A DNA stretch of 64,000 nucleotides from Acanthococcus lagerstroemiae (GCA_031841125.1 CM063114.1:43979574-44043573), one strand, 5' to 3'; positions 10,640-22,555 are shown, numbered from the stretch's first letter. Made by a program: numbers and translations. The notes: generated by a model not told the origin, from the sequence alone.

Positions 10640-12545
10640 TTTAAGTTTAGCCTAGTCTGGATCCTATCTTTGGATTTTTAGGCCCATAACGGGGCCAGAT
10701 TAAAATTTTAATGCCATTCGAGATAATGGATCCATAATAAAACTAACCTATTTCAATAATTCGTTCAATTCCTCAAGTCATTTTAATTTTCACCCTCTTT
10801 CGGTCCGAAATTGGAAATTCTGGGGCTATATTAGAGCCGTCTCAATATCGTAAGAATTTTGATCCGACTCCGATTTGGGCCTCAAATTCGACTTTTTCTC
10901 CTTCTGACAGGCCAAGTAGATTTCACTGAAAAGCTGGAACGACGTATCAAAATAGGGTATTTTGGATTGCTGATTACGAATGTTGCATCAGATTTTCAGT
11001 CAAGGTCAAGTTGGGCCCAAATTTGACGGGGTATAACATTGAATTTGTAGTCCAAATCGGGGCCAACTCTGATGTAATATTCAAACTCAAACCCCTTGTC
11101 CCTCTCGGGAAAAGCAATTCCGATAATTTGTTCAATTACTGAATAAAATTCAATTTTGGCTTATTATGAATCCTAACTCAGAGTGGCTGCAGGTGCTGAA
11201 AGTCCTGAATTTTAAAGTAGGTCCTATAAGGCCTGAAAAGTGTTGAAATTAAAAAAAAAAATTGAAAAGTCCTTCATTTTTGTTAGAAATACTCAAAAAT
11301 AAAATTTTTGCGATTCCTATGTATGATTGGTCATTAAAAAGTATAGGGCCGGATCTATATTCACAAGGTGGGAGGATGTGGGGGAGCAAAAAAGAGGGAG
11401 GGGTGAAGGAGATAACACAATTGGAAACCAGAAAACAGATTTGCACACTCGGGGAAAAGATAGTAAATAATCCAGCTACAGTTCTGCAAAGGATCCTGAA
11501 TAAGTACTTCATTTTTACTTTTCAATTTCTGTAGACACCCTATAACTTTTTGGATTCTTAGGCTCAAATCGAAGCCAGATCAAAATTTTGATGCCATATT
11601 CGAGATTGTCGACCCAAAATTTAAACAGACCTATCTCGATAATTCGTTCAGTTACTTAAATCAGTTCCATTTTCACCCGTTTTGTTGCGCAATTGGAAAT
11701 TTTTGGGCCACATTAGGGCAGGATCAATATCGCATCAGATTTTTAATCCGACTTCAATTTGGGCCCAAAATCAACATTTTCTCCTGCGAGGCCGAGTTGA
11801 TTTCGCTGAGAAACTTGAACGAGGTATTAAAATAGTGTATTTTGAGTCGCTGATTACGAATATTGCATCAGATTTTCAGTCAAAATCAACTTTGGCACCA
11901 ATTTAACGGGAATAACGTTGAACTTATAGTCAAAATCAGGACTAACCTCAAAAATCTGATGTAATATTCAAGCTCAGAACCCCCGCCCCATCACCGGGGA
12001 AATCAATTTCGATAATTTATTCAATTTCAGAAGCAAATTCAAGGTGGTCCAGTCTGGGTCCTAGATTTAAATTTTTATGCCCAAATCGAAACCAGATCAA
12101 AATTTTGATGCCATATTCGAAATCATCAACCCAAAATGAAACAGGCCTATTTCGATCATTAATATTTGTTCAATTCCTCGTGTCAGTTTCATTTTCACCC
12201 TTTTCTTGGTCCGAAATTTGAAATTGTAAGGTCACTTTAGAGCTGGCTCAAAATCGCATCACATTTTTGATTCGAGTTCGATTTGGGTTCCAAATTCGAC
12301 TTTTTTTCCTTCTGAGAGGTCAAGTTGATTTTGCTGAAGAAAATTGAACAAGGTATCGAACTAAAGGTCTCTTGAAAGGCTGATTTCGAAAATCCAGTCA
12401 GATTTTCGATCCGATCCCATTTCGGGCTCTAAATTCAGTTTTTCCTCCTCCTTCTGATAGACTCTGTTGAATTTGCTGAAAAAATTAAACGATGTATCGG
12501 ATAGGAGTTTTCTGAGTCACTGATGTCGAAGATTCAATTAGGAGC
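10640..12545 (+). repeat. Long-period tandem repeat, three to four diverged units
   Basis: A recurring ordered set of phrases marks each unit: agatcaaaattttgatgcc (10,694; 11,576; 12,092), then a cctatttcgataattcgttc block, then gtttcattttcaccc, then cgactttttctcc, then a gttgatttcgctgaa block (10,915; 11,790; 12,320; 12,460) and ttgcatcagattttcagtc. Spacing between the first phrases is about 880 and 516 bases, so units are unequal through indels. The sequence is AT-rich and non-coding. The family also occurs inverted at 7,900-8,650, and a fragment is visible near 13,344-13,430. Confidence 0.8.
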
Positions 12546-12639
12546 GTCAAATTCGACTTTTCTCCCCTTCTAAGAGACCGTAGCGTTGTTGAATCAAGAA
12601 ATAGACTCGTTCTTTTCCTTGAGGAAATGAAAGAATAAT

Positions 12640-13110
12640 TTTGTTCCATGCTTTGACGAAAACCCGTGTTCATTCCTTCGAAAAGAAGAAAAAAATTATC
12701 GTTTCTTTTTTGTAAGTAGAACTTCATTTTTCCTTAAACGGAACAAAGTTACTCGTTTTCCACCGTTTTCAGGAAAAGAAACCTGTGTATTTCTCATTTT
12801 TCAATATTTTCTCCTTTCTGAGAGAGGAGAATTCCTGGAGGAATGTGAATTCTAAAAGAACTTTGGTCGAGAGGAAAAACCGTGTTCAGTCTATTGAGAA
12901 AGGAGAAGGAAAGTATTCCTTCTTTTTTGTGAATAAGGTCTGCATTCTTCCTTAAAAGGAACAAAGTTATTGAAGAAAGAGAAGGAATTCCCCATCTGTC
13001 CGCGAGAAACAGAACCAATTCCGTATTTTTTGATTTTTTGTCCTTTTTAAAGAAGGAAATAAAGTTGTGTCCATTAACTCTGAGTTGAGACCCTGTTTTC
13101 ATTGAAACGA
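12640..13110 (+). repeat. Short tandem repeat, about 220-bp period, two to three units
   Basis: A block reading aaacccgtgttcattccttc, then gaaaagaagaaa, ttcttttttgt, an ag-rich spacer, cattcttccttaaa and ggaacaaagtta recurs near 12,655 and 12,875. A weaker third version begins near 13,075 (gagaccctgttttcattgaa). Units are diverged. There is no coding signal. Confidence 0.65.
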
Positions 13111-13950
13111 AAAGAATCCTTACATGTTACAAGACTGCAAGACTCGTTATTCAAAATTGTGAAGACCAGTAAAAATTCCGTTGGGGATTTATCTCCTTCC
13201 TTCAGCATAGAGACGTATTTCTCATTTTTCAATTTCTTCTCCATTCTTAGGGAAGTAAATGAACCTCTTGTCACTGAGCCAAGGAAATGGACAGTTTTGT
13301 CCTCTTTTTTCAAAAGGCCCCTCCAAGGGAGGAATATTCCAATTTGATACCCAGGCTGGGGTCGGACGGAAAATCTGATGTGATGTTCGGAATCGGCGAT
13401 CCAGAAAACACCTATTTTGATACTTTGCTGTACTTTCAGAGTAGTGGGAGGAAAGGTGATGCACTTATGGTTTGAACCCCATAGCTTCTTTCCTTTACGC
13501 CAATAGATAAAATTGAAAACTGCAATATACCAGCTAACTTCTGACGCTGGTTGGAAATCTCTAAACTGACTTGAGAATAATCGATAACGATTTCAAAAAA
13601 AGTACTAATCTTACCCCTCATTTTTTTCACAGGGGCAAGATGACTGAATGATGGGAGCAAGGTGAATACAAATAAAAACACTCTTGAGTATTTGTAAAAA
13701 TAAAAAAAGGGTCGTTTATTATTTGTCCAAAGTTAACTGGTATATTGTACTTCGAACATTTGAACCATAACTTAATTTTTATCTACTAGGTGAAGGGGAG
13801 AAGCTGTGAGGGTTCAAACCTCAAGTGCTTCACTTTTCCCTCTCTACTCAACGTAAAATTAAATTGTAGGGATTGTTTTCGTATAATAACGAATTTTATA
13901 ACAAAACAGGACGAAACTTCGCAGAAAGGATGTTTGGTAGTTCTTTCGAT
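13111..13950. other. No gene seen; fragment of the 10.6-12.5 kb repeat at 13,344-13,430
   Basis: Apart from a short block near 13,344-13,430 resembling the upstream long-period repeat (aaaatctgatgtgatgttcg and neighbouring phrases), nothing is recognisable. Confidence 0.5.
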
Positions 13951-14080
13951 AGAGTACCTAGAAACACCCGAGTACTGACATCCGCCATTTTGAGTCGCTT
14001 GGTGCCCAATGATTCACAATTCGATACGCGGAACCGACTCAAAATGGCGGATGTCAGTACTCGGGTGTTTCTAGGTGCTC
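13951..14080. mobile_element. Hairpin MITE with perfect 40-bp arms
   Basis: 13,958-13,997 and 14,035-14,074 are exact reverse complements over 40 bases. The left arm begins ctagaaacacccgagtactg and the right arm ends with its complement. With one mismatch the match runs a few bases further out to about 13,951 and 14,080. The loop is 37 bases. The perfect pairing contrasts with the diverged repeats around it, so this is a recent insertion or an actively homogenised hairpin. No target duplication was identified with certainty. Confidence 0.85.
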
Positions 14081-14664
14081 TGCTTTCGATAGCTTGCATC
14101 AATATTACCAGAAATGAAAAGCGCAAAATATATAAAAAGCAATCGTCATTCTGCCCCTCCTCCTACTCTAGAACCAACTCAGATTTACCCTATTTTTGCA
14201 GATTTTGAGACCCAAATTAAGGTTTGATTGGAAACTTCATATTATGTTCCTATGGTTTGCAGTATACCATTCCATTTAACATTCCACTATTAATGGCCCC
14301 GCTGAAGCTGAGCTCCACCTCCCCCTTTAGTGCAGAAGAAATATCTTTGTCACTGTTACACTTGACCTTAAAATATCAGATATGTCTTTTGTCGTGTGTT
14401 AATTAGATTTTGTGTACTAAAAAATATCAGAGGAAGGGTGCATTTTGTGAAACATCCTATGTAGCAGTGAGCTTTAGATCGAGTAAAACACGAACCAATC
14501 AAATGATGATGAATAACGCGGTAAACGGGTAACGGAATCGGGGCAGAAATACTTCTAGTAAATCAACGTATCATTTGTTGGTGAGAGAAGGCGAAATAAT
14601 TGATCTCATTAATTAGTCTGCATTGTAGCGCGACATAATGCGTGTCTATACAGCTGGTTTTCGG
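14081..14664. other. No gene seen
   Basis: Nothing recognisable between the hairpin MITE and the satellite array. Confidence 0.5.
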
Positions 14665-17285
14665 TAATCACGTCAGAACGTGCGTCGCATTTAAAAAATT
14701 ACAGTTTGTGGCACAGCGCACAACGTTTACACGATGACTGAGTAAAAGTACGCAAAATATCCTTCCCGTATGGTCAGATGCACAAGGGAAGTCTTAAATC
14801 CGTGGTTGAACTTGGGCAAGGCATAAGAACCAGATGAGCTGGCAGACTTCATTTTTACAACTACAGGGTGTGGCTGTTAAATCAAGGATGTCCGCGACTG
14901 AATCACAGCGCAAAGTGTATGTATGATCTGCGTCCCATTTAGTTTCAGGTCATGGCCCCGCGCGTGACGTTTGCACCGCGACTGAGTAAAAGTACGCACA
15001 ATCCTTCCCGTGTCGTCAGATGCACATGGGAAGTTTCAAATCTATGGTTGAACGTGAGCGAGATATAAGAACCCGACGAGCTGGCAGACTTCATTCTTAC
15101 AACTGCGGGGCGTGGCGATTAGATCCGTGATGTCCATGACTGAATCACAATGCAAAGCGCATATGATCTGCGTCACATCTGGAGTTTCATTTTGTGACCT
15201 CGTGCACGATGAACGCACCACAACTAAGTAAAGTATGTCAGATGTATCCTTCCCGAATGCATGTGGGAGGTTTTGGTTTCCTGGTGGAATGTAGGCGAGA
15301 CATAAGAACCTTACGAGCTCGTAGACTTCATTTTTACAATTCCAGTACGTGATGATAAGTAGTGTCCATAACTGAATCACGATGCAAAGCGCATATGATC
15401 TGCGTTTCATTTAGTTTCAGTTCATGGCCCTGAGCATGATGTTTGCACCGTGACTGAGTAAAAGTACGCACAATATCCTGCCCGTGTTGTCAGATGCACA
15501 TGGGAGAACATGGGCGAGACATAAGAACTGGACGAGCTGGCAGACTTCGTTTTTACAACGAGGGGGGGGCATGGCAATTAGTTCAGTGATTCACATGACT
15601 GAATCACAATGCAAAGCGCATGCGATCTGCGTCGCATTTAGAGTTTCAGTTTATGGCCTCATGCACGATGTTTGCACCACAACTGAGTAAAGTATGTCGG
15701 GTATCCTTTCCCAATGCACGTTGGAAGTTTTAGTTCCCTGGTAGAATATAGGCAAGATATAAGAACTAGAGGAGCTGGCAGACTTCATTTTTACAATTTC
15801 AGTACTTGATGATAAAATTAGTAATGTCCATGACTGAATCACGATGCAAAGCGCACGTGATCTGCGTTGTATTCAGAGTTTCAGTTTGTGGGCGACGCAT
15901 GATGTTTGCATCACGACTGAGTACAAGTACACCCAATATCCTTTGCATATGATCAGATGCACATGGCAAGTTTAAAATCCGTACATATGTGAGACATAAG
16001 AACCAAACAAGTGGCAGACTTCATTTTTACAACTGCGGGGCATGGCGATTAGATCCGTGATGTCCATGACTGAATCACAACGCAAAGCGCATGTGACCTG
16101 CGTTACATTTAGAGTTTCAACTTGCGGCCGTAAAATTATGTCAGGTATCCTTCCGTATGGTCAGATGCACGTAGGAAGTTTTAGTTCCATGGTTGAATGT
16201 GGGCGAGACATGAGAACCAGACGAGCTAGCAGACTTCATTTTTATAATTGTAGTACATGATGATAAAATCAGTAATGTCCATGACTGAATCACGATGCAA
16301 AGTGGACGTAATCTGCGTTGTATTTAGAATTTCAGGTTGTGGCCTGACGCATGATGTTTGCATCAGGACTAAGTACAAGTATACTTAGTATCCTCTGCAT
16401 ATGATCAGATGAATGTGGCAAGTTTCAAATCCGTATGTCGGTGAGACATAAGAACCAGTCAAGAGGCAGACTTCATTTTTACAAGTGCAGGGCATGGCAG
16501 TTAGATCAGTGATGTTCATGACTGAATCATGACGCAAAGCGCATGTGATCTGCGTCACATTTAGAGTTTCAGTTTGTGGCCCTGTGTACAATGTTCGCAC
16601 CACAACTGAGTAAAATTATGTCAAGTATCCCTCCCTGTGTGGTCAGATGCACATAGGAAGTTATAGTTTTGTGGTTGAACGTGGGTGGGACATAAGAACC
16701 AGGCAAGCTGGCTGATTTTATTTTTCAATCGCAGTACATGGTGATAAAACCAGTAATGTCTTTGACTAAGTCACAATGCAAAGTGCATGTGATCTGCATT
16801 GTATTTAGAGTTTCAGTTTGTGGCCTGACGCACGATGTTTGCATCAGGACTGAGTACAAGTCCACCAGGTATCCTTCCCATATGATCAGATGCACATGGC
16901 AAGTTTCCAATCCGTATGTTGGTAAGGCATAAGAACCAGACAAGTGGCGTACAACTGCGGGGCGTGGCGATTAGATCAGTGATGTCCATGACTGAATCAC
17001 GACGCAAAGCGCATGTAATCTGTGTCGCATTTAGAGTTTCAGTTTATGGCCCCACGCAGGATATTTGCATCATTTACATCATGATTGAATGAAAGCACGC
17101 CAAATATCATATTCCCATATGGTCAGATATACGTGGGAGGTTTCAAATCTATGGTTGAACGTAGCCGAGACATAAGAACCAGATGAGCTGGCAGTGAATT
17201 CATGTTTACAAGTGCAGTGCGTGACGGTTAAATCAATGATGTTCACGACTGAATCACATCGCAAAGTGTATACGATTTGTCTGCA
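14665..17285 (+). repeat. Satellite array, about 235-bp unit, about 11 copies
   Basis: The ordered phrases gactgagtaaaagtacgc, gtcagatgcacatgggaag, ggttgaacgtgggcgagaca, taagaaccagacgagctggc, agacttcatttttacaac, gatgtccatgactgaatcac, gcaaagcgcatgtgatctgc and agtttcagtttgtggcc recur throughout. The agacttca landmark falls near 14,843, 15,084, 15,321, 15,543, 15,779, 16,016, 16,230 and 16,467; degenerate versions lie near 16,709 and 17,190, and one unit near 16,945 lacks it. Units are diverged by indels and substitutions and all run in the same orientation. Short frames inside the array are repeat translations and do not represent genes. Confidence 0.9.
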
Positions 17286-18539
17286 GATGAGAAAAGTTTC
17301 GAAGAATCCGGATTAACGAACTCACAATAGAGTAATTACTTCTGATTTCTGTTCGTTTCACTCGATTCTATGTACAACAAAAAAGAAAAAATACTCTGCG
17401 GATATTTTAAAATCAGAAATTAATATAATACTGCTCGAAGTAACTAACAAGTGTAATAAAAAAAAAGTTGAACCGCTGGGAACGTGTCTCCAAGTTCACT
17501 ATTTATCGTAGTTGGCAAACAAAATTAACTGCATTATTTATGAGATTATATGGAAGCTAGACGTTATCAGACGACTTATAAACTGTAATTTTAAAATTTA
17601 CATTCTTTGTACAGTATATTTGCTCGATGTCAACGATCGAAATCAGCGCATACGAATTGATATATGCTCTAAGCTCTTCCGCGACTTTGTTATTTCAACA
17701 TTTTCTTCATCTCGAACAGCCATAGTTGACCAAATTTGCTGTCGATCAGTGGCGCCCACATGGGGTACGTTAACGGCAGATGCCGAGAACTTTAGGGGTG
17801 GGTGGGTTTATTGCGAGTGAGTGCTGGTTGCAATGTTTAGGAAAAATTATGAAATAGTATAAAAACTAGAAAGTCACATTTGTTGGGGGGAGGGGGCAAA
17901 GAATAAAAACTGGGTGGGTCTTTCTAGAAGATTTCAAAACAGAAAGGCGCCCACCATTGAATTGCAATAACGCTGGCCAAATCATTGACGCGTTATAAAG
18001 TTAAAATAAAGGAGTAACTTCACTGCTCGAAGAGGGTCGGCAACACCTTCAAATTGCAATCTTCAATCAATTACAAACAATTCAGGTGGCATCTTGGGAA
18101 ATTGTAATTCTTCATACGCTAAAGATAAAGAAGGAATTTTATTTTGATTCGAATAACGTTTACAATTTGAAAAGGCATAACTAAGATTATCATCAATACT
18201 ATCAACACTTGTTAATTGGCATCTAGTTTTGAGAACACTGGAAGTACATTTGTTATTCATAACTAAGTACTTCAGCAGTGACATAGAATGATCAAAAACC
18301 AGAAAAACAATGTGTCGCAACTTCGATATCCTCAGGATGAATATCTTCACTATATTCAAGAATTCAACTATAGGCTACAAAATTTGATTTTGATTTGTTT
18401 GTTGCTTGATAAATTTGTAGCCTTTGTTGTAGTATTTCTCCTTGATGCTTCTTGTAATATATATGATTCTGATGCGTCTGGCATTCTGATCTTCATTTAC
18501 ATACTCTTTATGCATCATGTGGTAAGGTTTTATCCTGTA
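17286..18539. other. No confident gene; an unassigned 98-codon minus-strand frame at 18,063-18,359
   Basis: The minus-strand frame at 18,063-18,359 reads smoothly for 98 codons and ends MPPELFVID. It could be a terminal exon, but I recognise no family and see no convincing acceptor or partner exon. 17,745-17,960 carries the string ggcgcccac at each side in the same orientation, which is not enough to call an element. Confidence 0.35.
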
Positions 18540-19760
18540 CTTGTTCACTAGCTAATTGTTCATTTGCCTCATTACATATTTCCATCATCGCCGCACAGGG
18601 TAACGCCGTTGTTTTGTCTTCAGATAAAGACAACCACAACGCTAGGCTTCATCGTTCAAAACCTGAAACAGAATACCAAAATTACCGTTGATACTTTTAC
18701 CGTATTTATGAGACATAATTATTCCTTGGAAAATTTGCTGATGAGAGTACCACAGAAAGTTGTATGTACTTGGTTCGATTCAAAGAGATTCTACAGACAA
18801 ATTAAACTAAGAGCGTGTTGAGGAACCTATGAAATCGTGTTAGATTTTACAATCATTGATTTGATTTGATTTTTCCCCCCTGTTATTATTTGTACACTCA
18901 TTGATGGTATACGTTTGTGTTTTTGTTACAGGTATGTATGCATGTTCATTCTGCTTACTAGTTGATAAGCGAATTACTAGGGACTGGGAAGCTGAAATTC
19001 TCAACAACTGTTTATAAACTATACCCGGCCAGAAAGAAGTACTCCACTGATTCTGTAAGTTATTAATGTTATTTTCTCGAAGGGACCTAGAACAATCCTA
19101 TGGTCTTGAGTATTGGGTTTGAGTAGTAGTGGATCATTAAACCCAGTTTTCAAGGCCCTGTGTAGATGGGAAACGTATGGCTGTGTTTGGTTATTTAGAG
19201 CTCTAGCTGTACCTGAGAAATAACTTGAATCTATTTTTATCTTATCTCAGATGATCCGTAATGGGTTTTCATTAAGCTTACTGAAAGAAGAAAGGAACAA
19301 GTCTTCACTGAGTTGATTAGCCCCTGGTAGTCTCTATAAAGATCTGTAACCGGTTTTCATCAAGCTAATCGAAGGGGAGACAAGTCTCCCAGGGGCGGAA
19401 ACTTCTGTGTACCGTATTTAGCAGATGCTACACATGGAAAGATTTTGCTACACATGAGATTTTCAAAAAAAAAAAAAAAAAAGTATATTATTATACAAGG
19501 TGCTAAAGTGAGCAATTAAGTTTTCCAGTAAATAACTTTTTTTTTGTTGTAGTTATGCTACATATGGGAAAATCTAGGTTGCTGCCTCTGAAGTCTCCAC
19601 TCAGTTGATCATGAGAGCCGGAAATAGGTTTATGCACCTTATTAGCCAACATTTCGACTTTGTTTCTGATATGCCGATTATATCCGACTTTAGCCCCCCC
19701 CCCACGCATTTTTTAACTGCAAAAATCTTTTTTCAATTCCAAAAATCTTTTCTCATTAGC
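18540..19760 (+). repeat. Dispersed repeat, copy 1, blocks R1 and R2 joined
   Basis: 18,540-18,820 (R1) aligns with 58,190-58,460 through phrases such as gccgttgttttgtcttcag, aacctgaaacagaata, tatttatgagacataatt, attattccttggaaa, gagtaccacagaaagttgta and attcaaagagattctac. 18,822-19,760 (R2) aligns with 62,279-63,390 through gaggaacctatgaaatcgtg, tgtttttgttacaggtatgt, agttgataagcgaat, gaagctgaaattctcaa and gatctgtaaccggttttcat. Here R1 and R2 are directly adjacent; in the second copy they are far apart. Not coding as far as I can see. Confidence 0.85.
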
Positions 19761-21075
19761 TAACCACTGATAGTTGAAGTACATAATTCTCATATTTTTA
19801 TATTTATTTTTGTTGTTTTCCCCATTTTTCCTTGTTTGTGGTTTGGGTGACGGTTCTTCGTAGACTGGTACTGAAAATTTGGGAAAGTTTTATGAGTTTG
19901 CGCAGTGCTATTGAGACCAAAATGCAACTTTTAATGGGTCAGCGTATTTCGAATTCTCAAGTTTTTATTTTCCATTCCGTCGTACTACACAACTGAGAAA
20001 AAGTCTTGCAGAACAAAAAAGAAACCCGAGCTCCCCCCTCCATTTCTAATGGATTCTGTAAATAGTATAGAGACCTTGGCTAACCTGTTCTTCTATGAAA
20101 ATTATCACGGTTCCTGAGTTTTCGTAAAACTATTTTCAATACAACCAAAATGTTTTCTATGCTTGATTCATAAAAATTCGACTTTCATAAAAAATGTTAC
20201 TATTTCTAACGCGGCTCTTCCTCGGCGGTAGTATAAGTAGGAACTTGCCTCGAGGATGTTGGCAAATCTACAAAATCTTATACAAATTTTGTTGTGACAA
20301 CCCAAAAAAAGGTTTGGTTGAAATTGTACAATTGAAAAATAAGCTAAAACACAAGCTATTGAACTCATAATTCAAATATGGATGAAAATCTTTTTTCTTA
20401 TAATTTAAATATTTTATTCTTAGAATAAACTAAATAAAAATTTCATTTAAATTAATTTAAAATTTAAAAAAAAAACTTTAAATGTAAAAAAAATAATTTT
20501 ATTTATTATTTTTTCTTCAAGGAACTTGATGTCGATTATTAAATTTTGAATAAAAAAACAAAATTTCTTCGATATTGTGTCTGGAATATTAGTTATAAAC
20601 TCCACCATTTAAGGAGTGACCAGACCCTTGCATTCCTACCCTAGAGCAGAATTATTTTCGAGCATGGGAACTTCCACGGGATCGCACCTAAATCGGTTTC
20701 AATAAAATAGAAAAAAATGCCTGCAAAATTTCAACTCCATTGGATTAGTGGGACGCGTACCACATGCTCCCTCCCCACCTTATGTGACAATAAGGCTTTT
20801 CCTTCTAACGCGGTTGCCTAACGTTTGCCGTAATTTGCCTAAAACGTTGATGAAATTTAACGCAGAGCGTTATGGGAAAAAAAAAAAATCAACCAGAAGA
20901 TATGAAATAGGAGTTAGCTGAGAGGAAATGACAAGGGCCTCCACTTCGTTCCTCTTTTATTTCTTGTAAAACTCGATATTTTTTGAGAAATTAGCGTGTT
21001 TGTGTTTTCTCCGTAAGAGCCAATGTTAAACTACCTACGAAGTCTATAAGAAGTCAGGCGAGCAGGTAGGCAACC
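19761..21075. other. No gene seen; part of the sequence separating R2 from R3 in copy 1
   Basis: Strongly AT-rich, with A and T runs around 20,400-20,560. No recognised protein or repeat. Confidence 0.5.
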
Positions 21076-21270
21076 GGGGGTCTGGTTGGCCGAGTGCATT
21101 GATCTCGGAATCCGGAGGTCCCAAGTTCGAGCCCACGTAGCAACTCGCCAGATTTCGACCTAGGCCAGTTTTTCGGCCAGAAGGGAAGAGGGCTAAGACA
21201 GCCCTAACAGCCTCCCCGACGTCTCTGCTCGAAAGGACGGATTCCAGGACTCGGGCTGGGAGCAAATTAG
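21076..21270 (+). mobile_element. tRNA-derived SINE
   Basis: The head resembles a tRNA gene. An A-box-like ggttggccgagtgcat lies near 21,083 and a B-box-like aagttcgagcccac near 21,124, spaced as in a tRNA. The body continues through ctcgccagatttcgacctag, cagcctccccgacgtctc and a ctcgggctgggagcaaa tail before AT-rich sequence. Internal RNA polymerase III promoter boxes joined to a non-tRNA body are the hallmark of SINEs. The head does not form a clean tRNA with a CCA-side acceptor stem, so I do not call it a functional tRNA gene. Confidence 0.75.
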
Positions 21271-21299
21271 AAAAAGAAGTAGGCAACCGCCTTAGAGGG

Positions 21300-21425
21300 A
21301 AAAGCCGTATACACGGAGTTCTGAAATTCTTAACGAACAAAATTTCTAATTGGCTTAGTTTGTGTTGAAAATTCTCGTAGCGTTTAGTAAGCCATTTAAT
21401 GCTGAGCAAATATGAAACATTTTGG
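21300..21425 (-). repeat. Direct repeat partner of 22,432-22,555
   Basis: Both segments contain gttctgaaattcttaac, aacaaaatttctaat, tgtgt, gaaaattctcgtagc, tttagtaagccat and ttggctctgtagtct in the same order and orientation, with about 15 percent difference. The two copies are 1.1 kb apart. On the minus strand both give a peptide containing WLTK.YENF, so the original may once have been a coding 3' end, but I cannot name it. Confidence 0.75.
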
Positions 21426-21496
21426 CTCTGTAGTCTGGATCGGTGGTCTCAAGGGTGGTTCCGAAGAGGAAGGTGGAGATACGAAAAAATGAAATT

Positions 21497-21835
21497 TTAG
21501 ATAGGGTTGATTCGTAGGTTTTCGAGGTTGTTAACTTCGATTCTGAGAGTGATTTTTCGGTCCGAACCCTCTCCTCTTCCCTCGAGGGCATCGAATTTGT
21601 TCACTTTCTCGAGGTTGTACTCCATTTATAGATTTTCAAGGCTACCGAACTTGACTCCTGTTGTAGAATCTGGCCTATCTGGGACATCGGGGAGCGGGTC
21701 AAAACTGTAATGAATCAATTTTTCAAGATTGTTGATCGGGAAATTAATTGTTCGGTTTTGACTCAGCTGTGGTGGCACTGGATGTTCGGATCCAAGAATC
21801 ACTCCCTCGCTCCCAGAATCGAGTTTCTTAGGGGC
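21497..21835 (-). pseudogene. Exon-like frame with one internal stop, unknown protein
   Basis: The minus strand shows a good 3' splice-site context just upstream of 21,835: a T-rich tract ending gattttcag, followed by a frame of 113 codons closed by a stop at 21,497-21,499. One in-frame stop breaks it after the phrase VKFGSLENL. The rest reads smoothly, with SEHPVPPQLSQNRTINFPI upstream and FDALEGRGEG and ITLRIEVNNLENLRINPI downstream. The repeated NNLE(K/N)L motif (INNLEKL, VNNLENL) suggests a repetitive domain. I do not recognise the family. It is either a pseudogene exon or a decayed transposon-encoded protein. Confidence 0.4.
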
Positions 21836-21949
21836 CTGAAAATCTGTAAATAGAGTAACATTTCGAAAAATGAATGATATTTGGTGTCAACTTTCTTTGA
21901 TGGCTTCTTGAATGTAAAAACTACCCTCAAAATTAAATTCAACTACTGC

Positions 21950-22440
21950 AAGAACCTCTAAATTCACTTCTGTCTCTAAATTTATTTTTTCACTCCTGCC
22001 CCTCCTCTTAGAACTAGGGCTGTTGACCCAGATTGTGGAGTCACACTATTTTTTACTTTCTGACCAACATATAACCTATTGAAATTTACGAGAACAACTT
22101 TTTAACGCAAGGGTAAAAAAAAAATTGTTTTGGGGGAAAATTTTTTCATGAAAAGAGGCGGCGTCTGACACGTGTTTCCCGCACCCGATCGAGCTGAAAC
22201 TTTACGAGAATGTTTTTGTATTTTTTTGAAATCGATTATAAGAGAGAGGAGGAGGTCCTTGAGAAATTCCCAACCGAGAGTAAATGAGGGCCACCCTACC
22301 CTCGGCCCTTATCTACGCCTCCTGCTTCTTTGTGATTTTAATTTTCAAGCTGAAAGTCACCATTTTATAGCCCATTCGAAAGTATATAGTAGCCAGAAGA
22401 GTAAATCACTTCACACTTTGCTCCCTCCCCGTCAGTTCTG
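21950..22440 (+). repeat. Dispersed repeat, copy 1, block R3
   Basis: Aligns with 63,390-63,890: shared phrases include ctctaaatttat, gggctgttgacccaga, cctattgaaatttacgagaa, attgttttggg, tttttcatgaaaag, gagaggaggaggtcc, gccaccctacc, cttatctacgcctc and agccagaagagtaaatc. In copy 1 this block is separated from R2 by about 2.2 kb; in copy 2 they touch. Confidence 0.85.
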
Positions 22441-22555
22441 AAATTCTTAACCAACAAAATTTCTAATCGACCTCGTTTGTGTAGAAAATTCTCGTAGCTT
22501 TTAGTAAGCCATCCAATGCTGCTCAAGTATAAAAAAGTTTGGCTCTGTAGTCTAG
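22432..22555 (-). repeat. Direct repeat partner of 21,300-21,425
   Basis: Second copy of the approximately 120-base segment described at 21,300. It is followed immediately by a SINE head fragment in reverse orientation. Confidence 0.7.

Noticed and set aside
14665..17285. Possible CRISPR-like array
   Set aside because: Units are about 235 bases with no short conserved repeats alternating with unique spacers. It is a eukaryotic satellite.
17745..17965. Possible MITE bounded by ggcgcccac
   Set aside because: The two strings are in the same orientation and the palindromic ggcgcc core makes them look inverted. No terminal inverted repeat is present.
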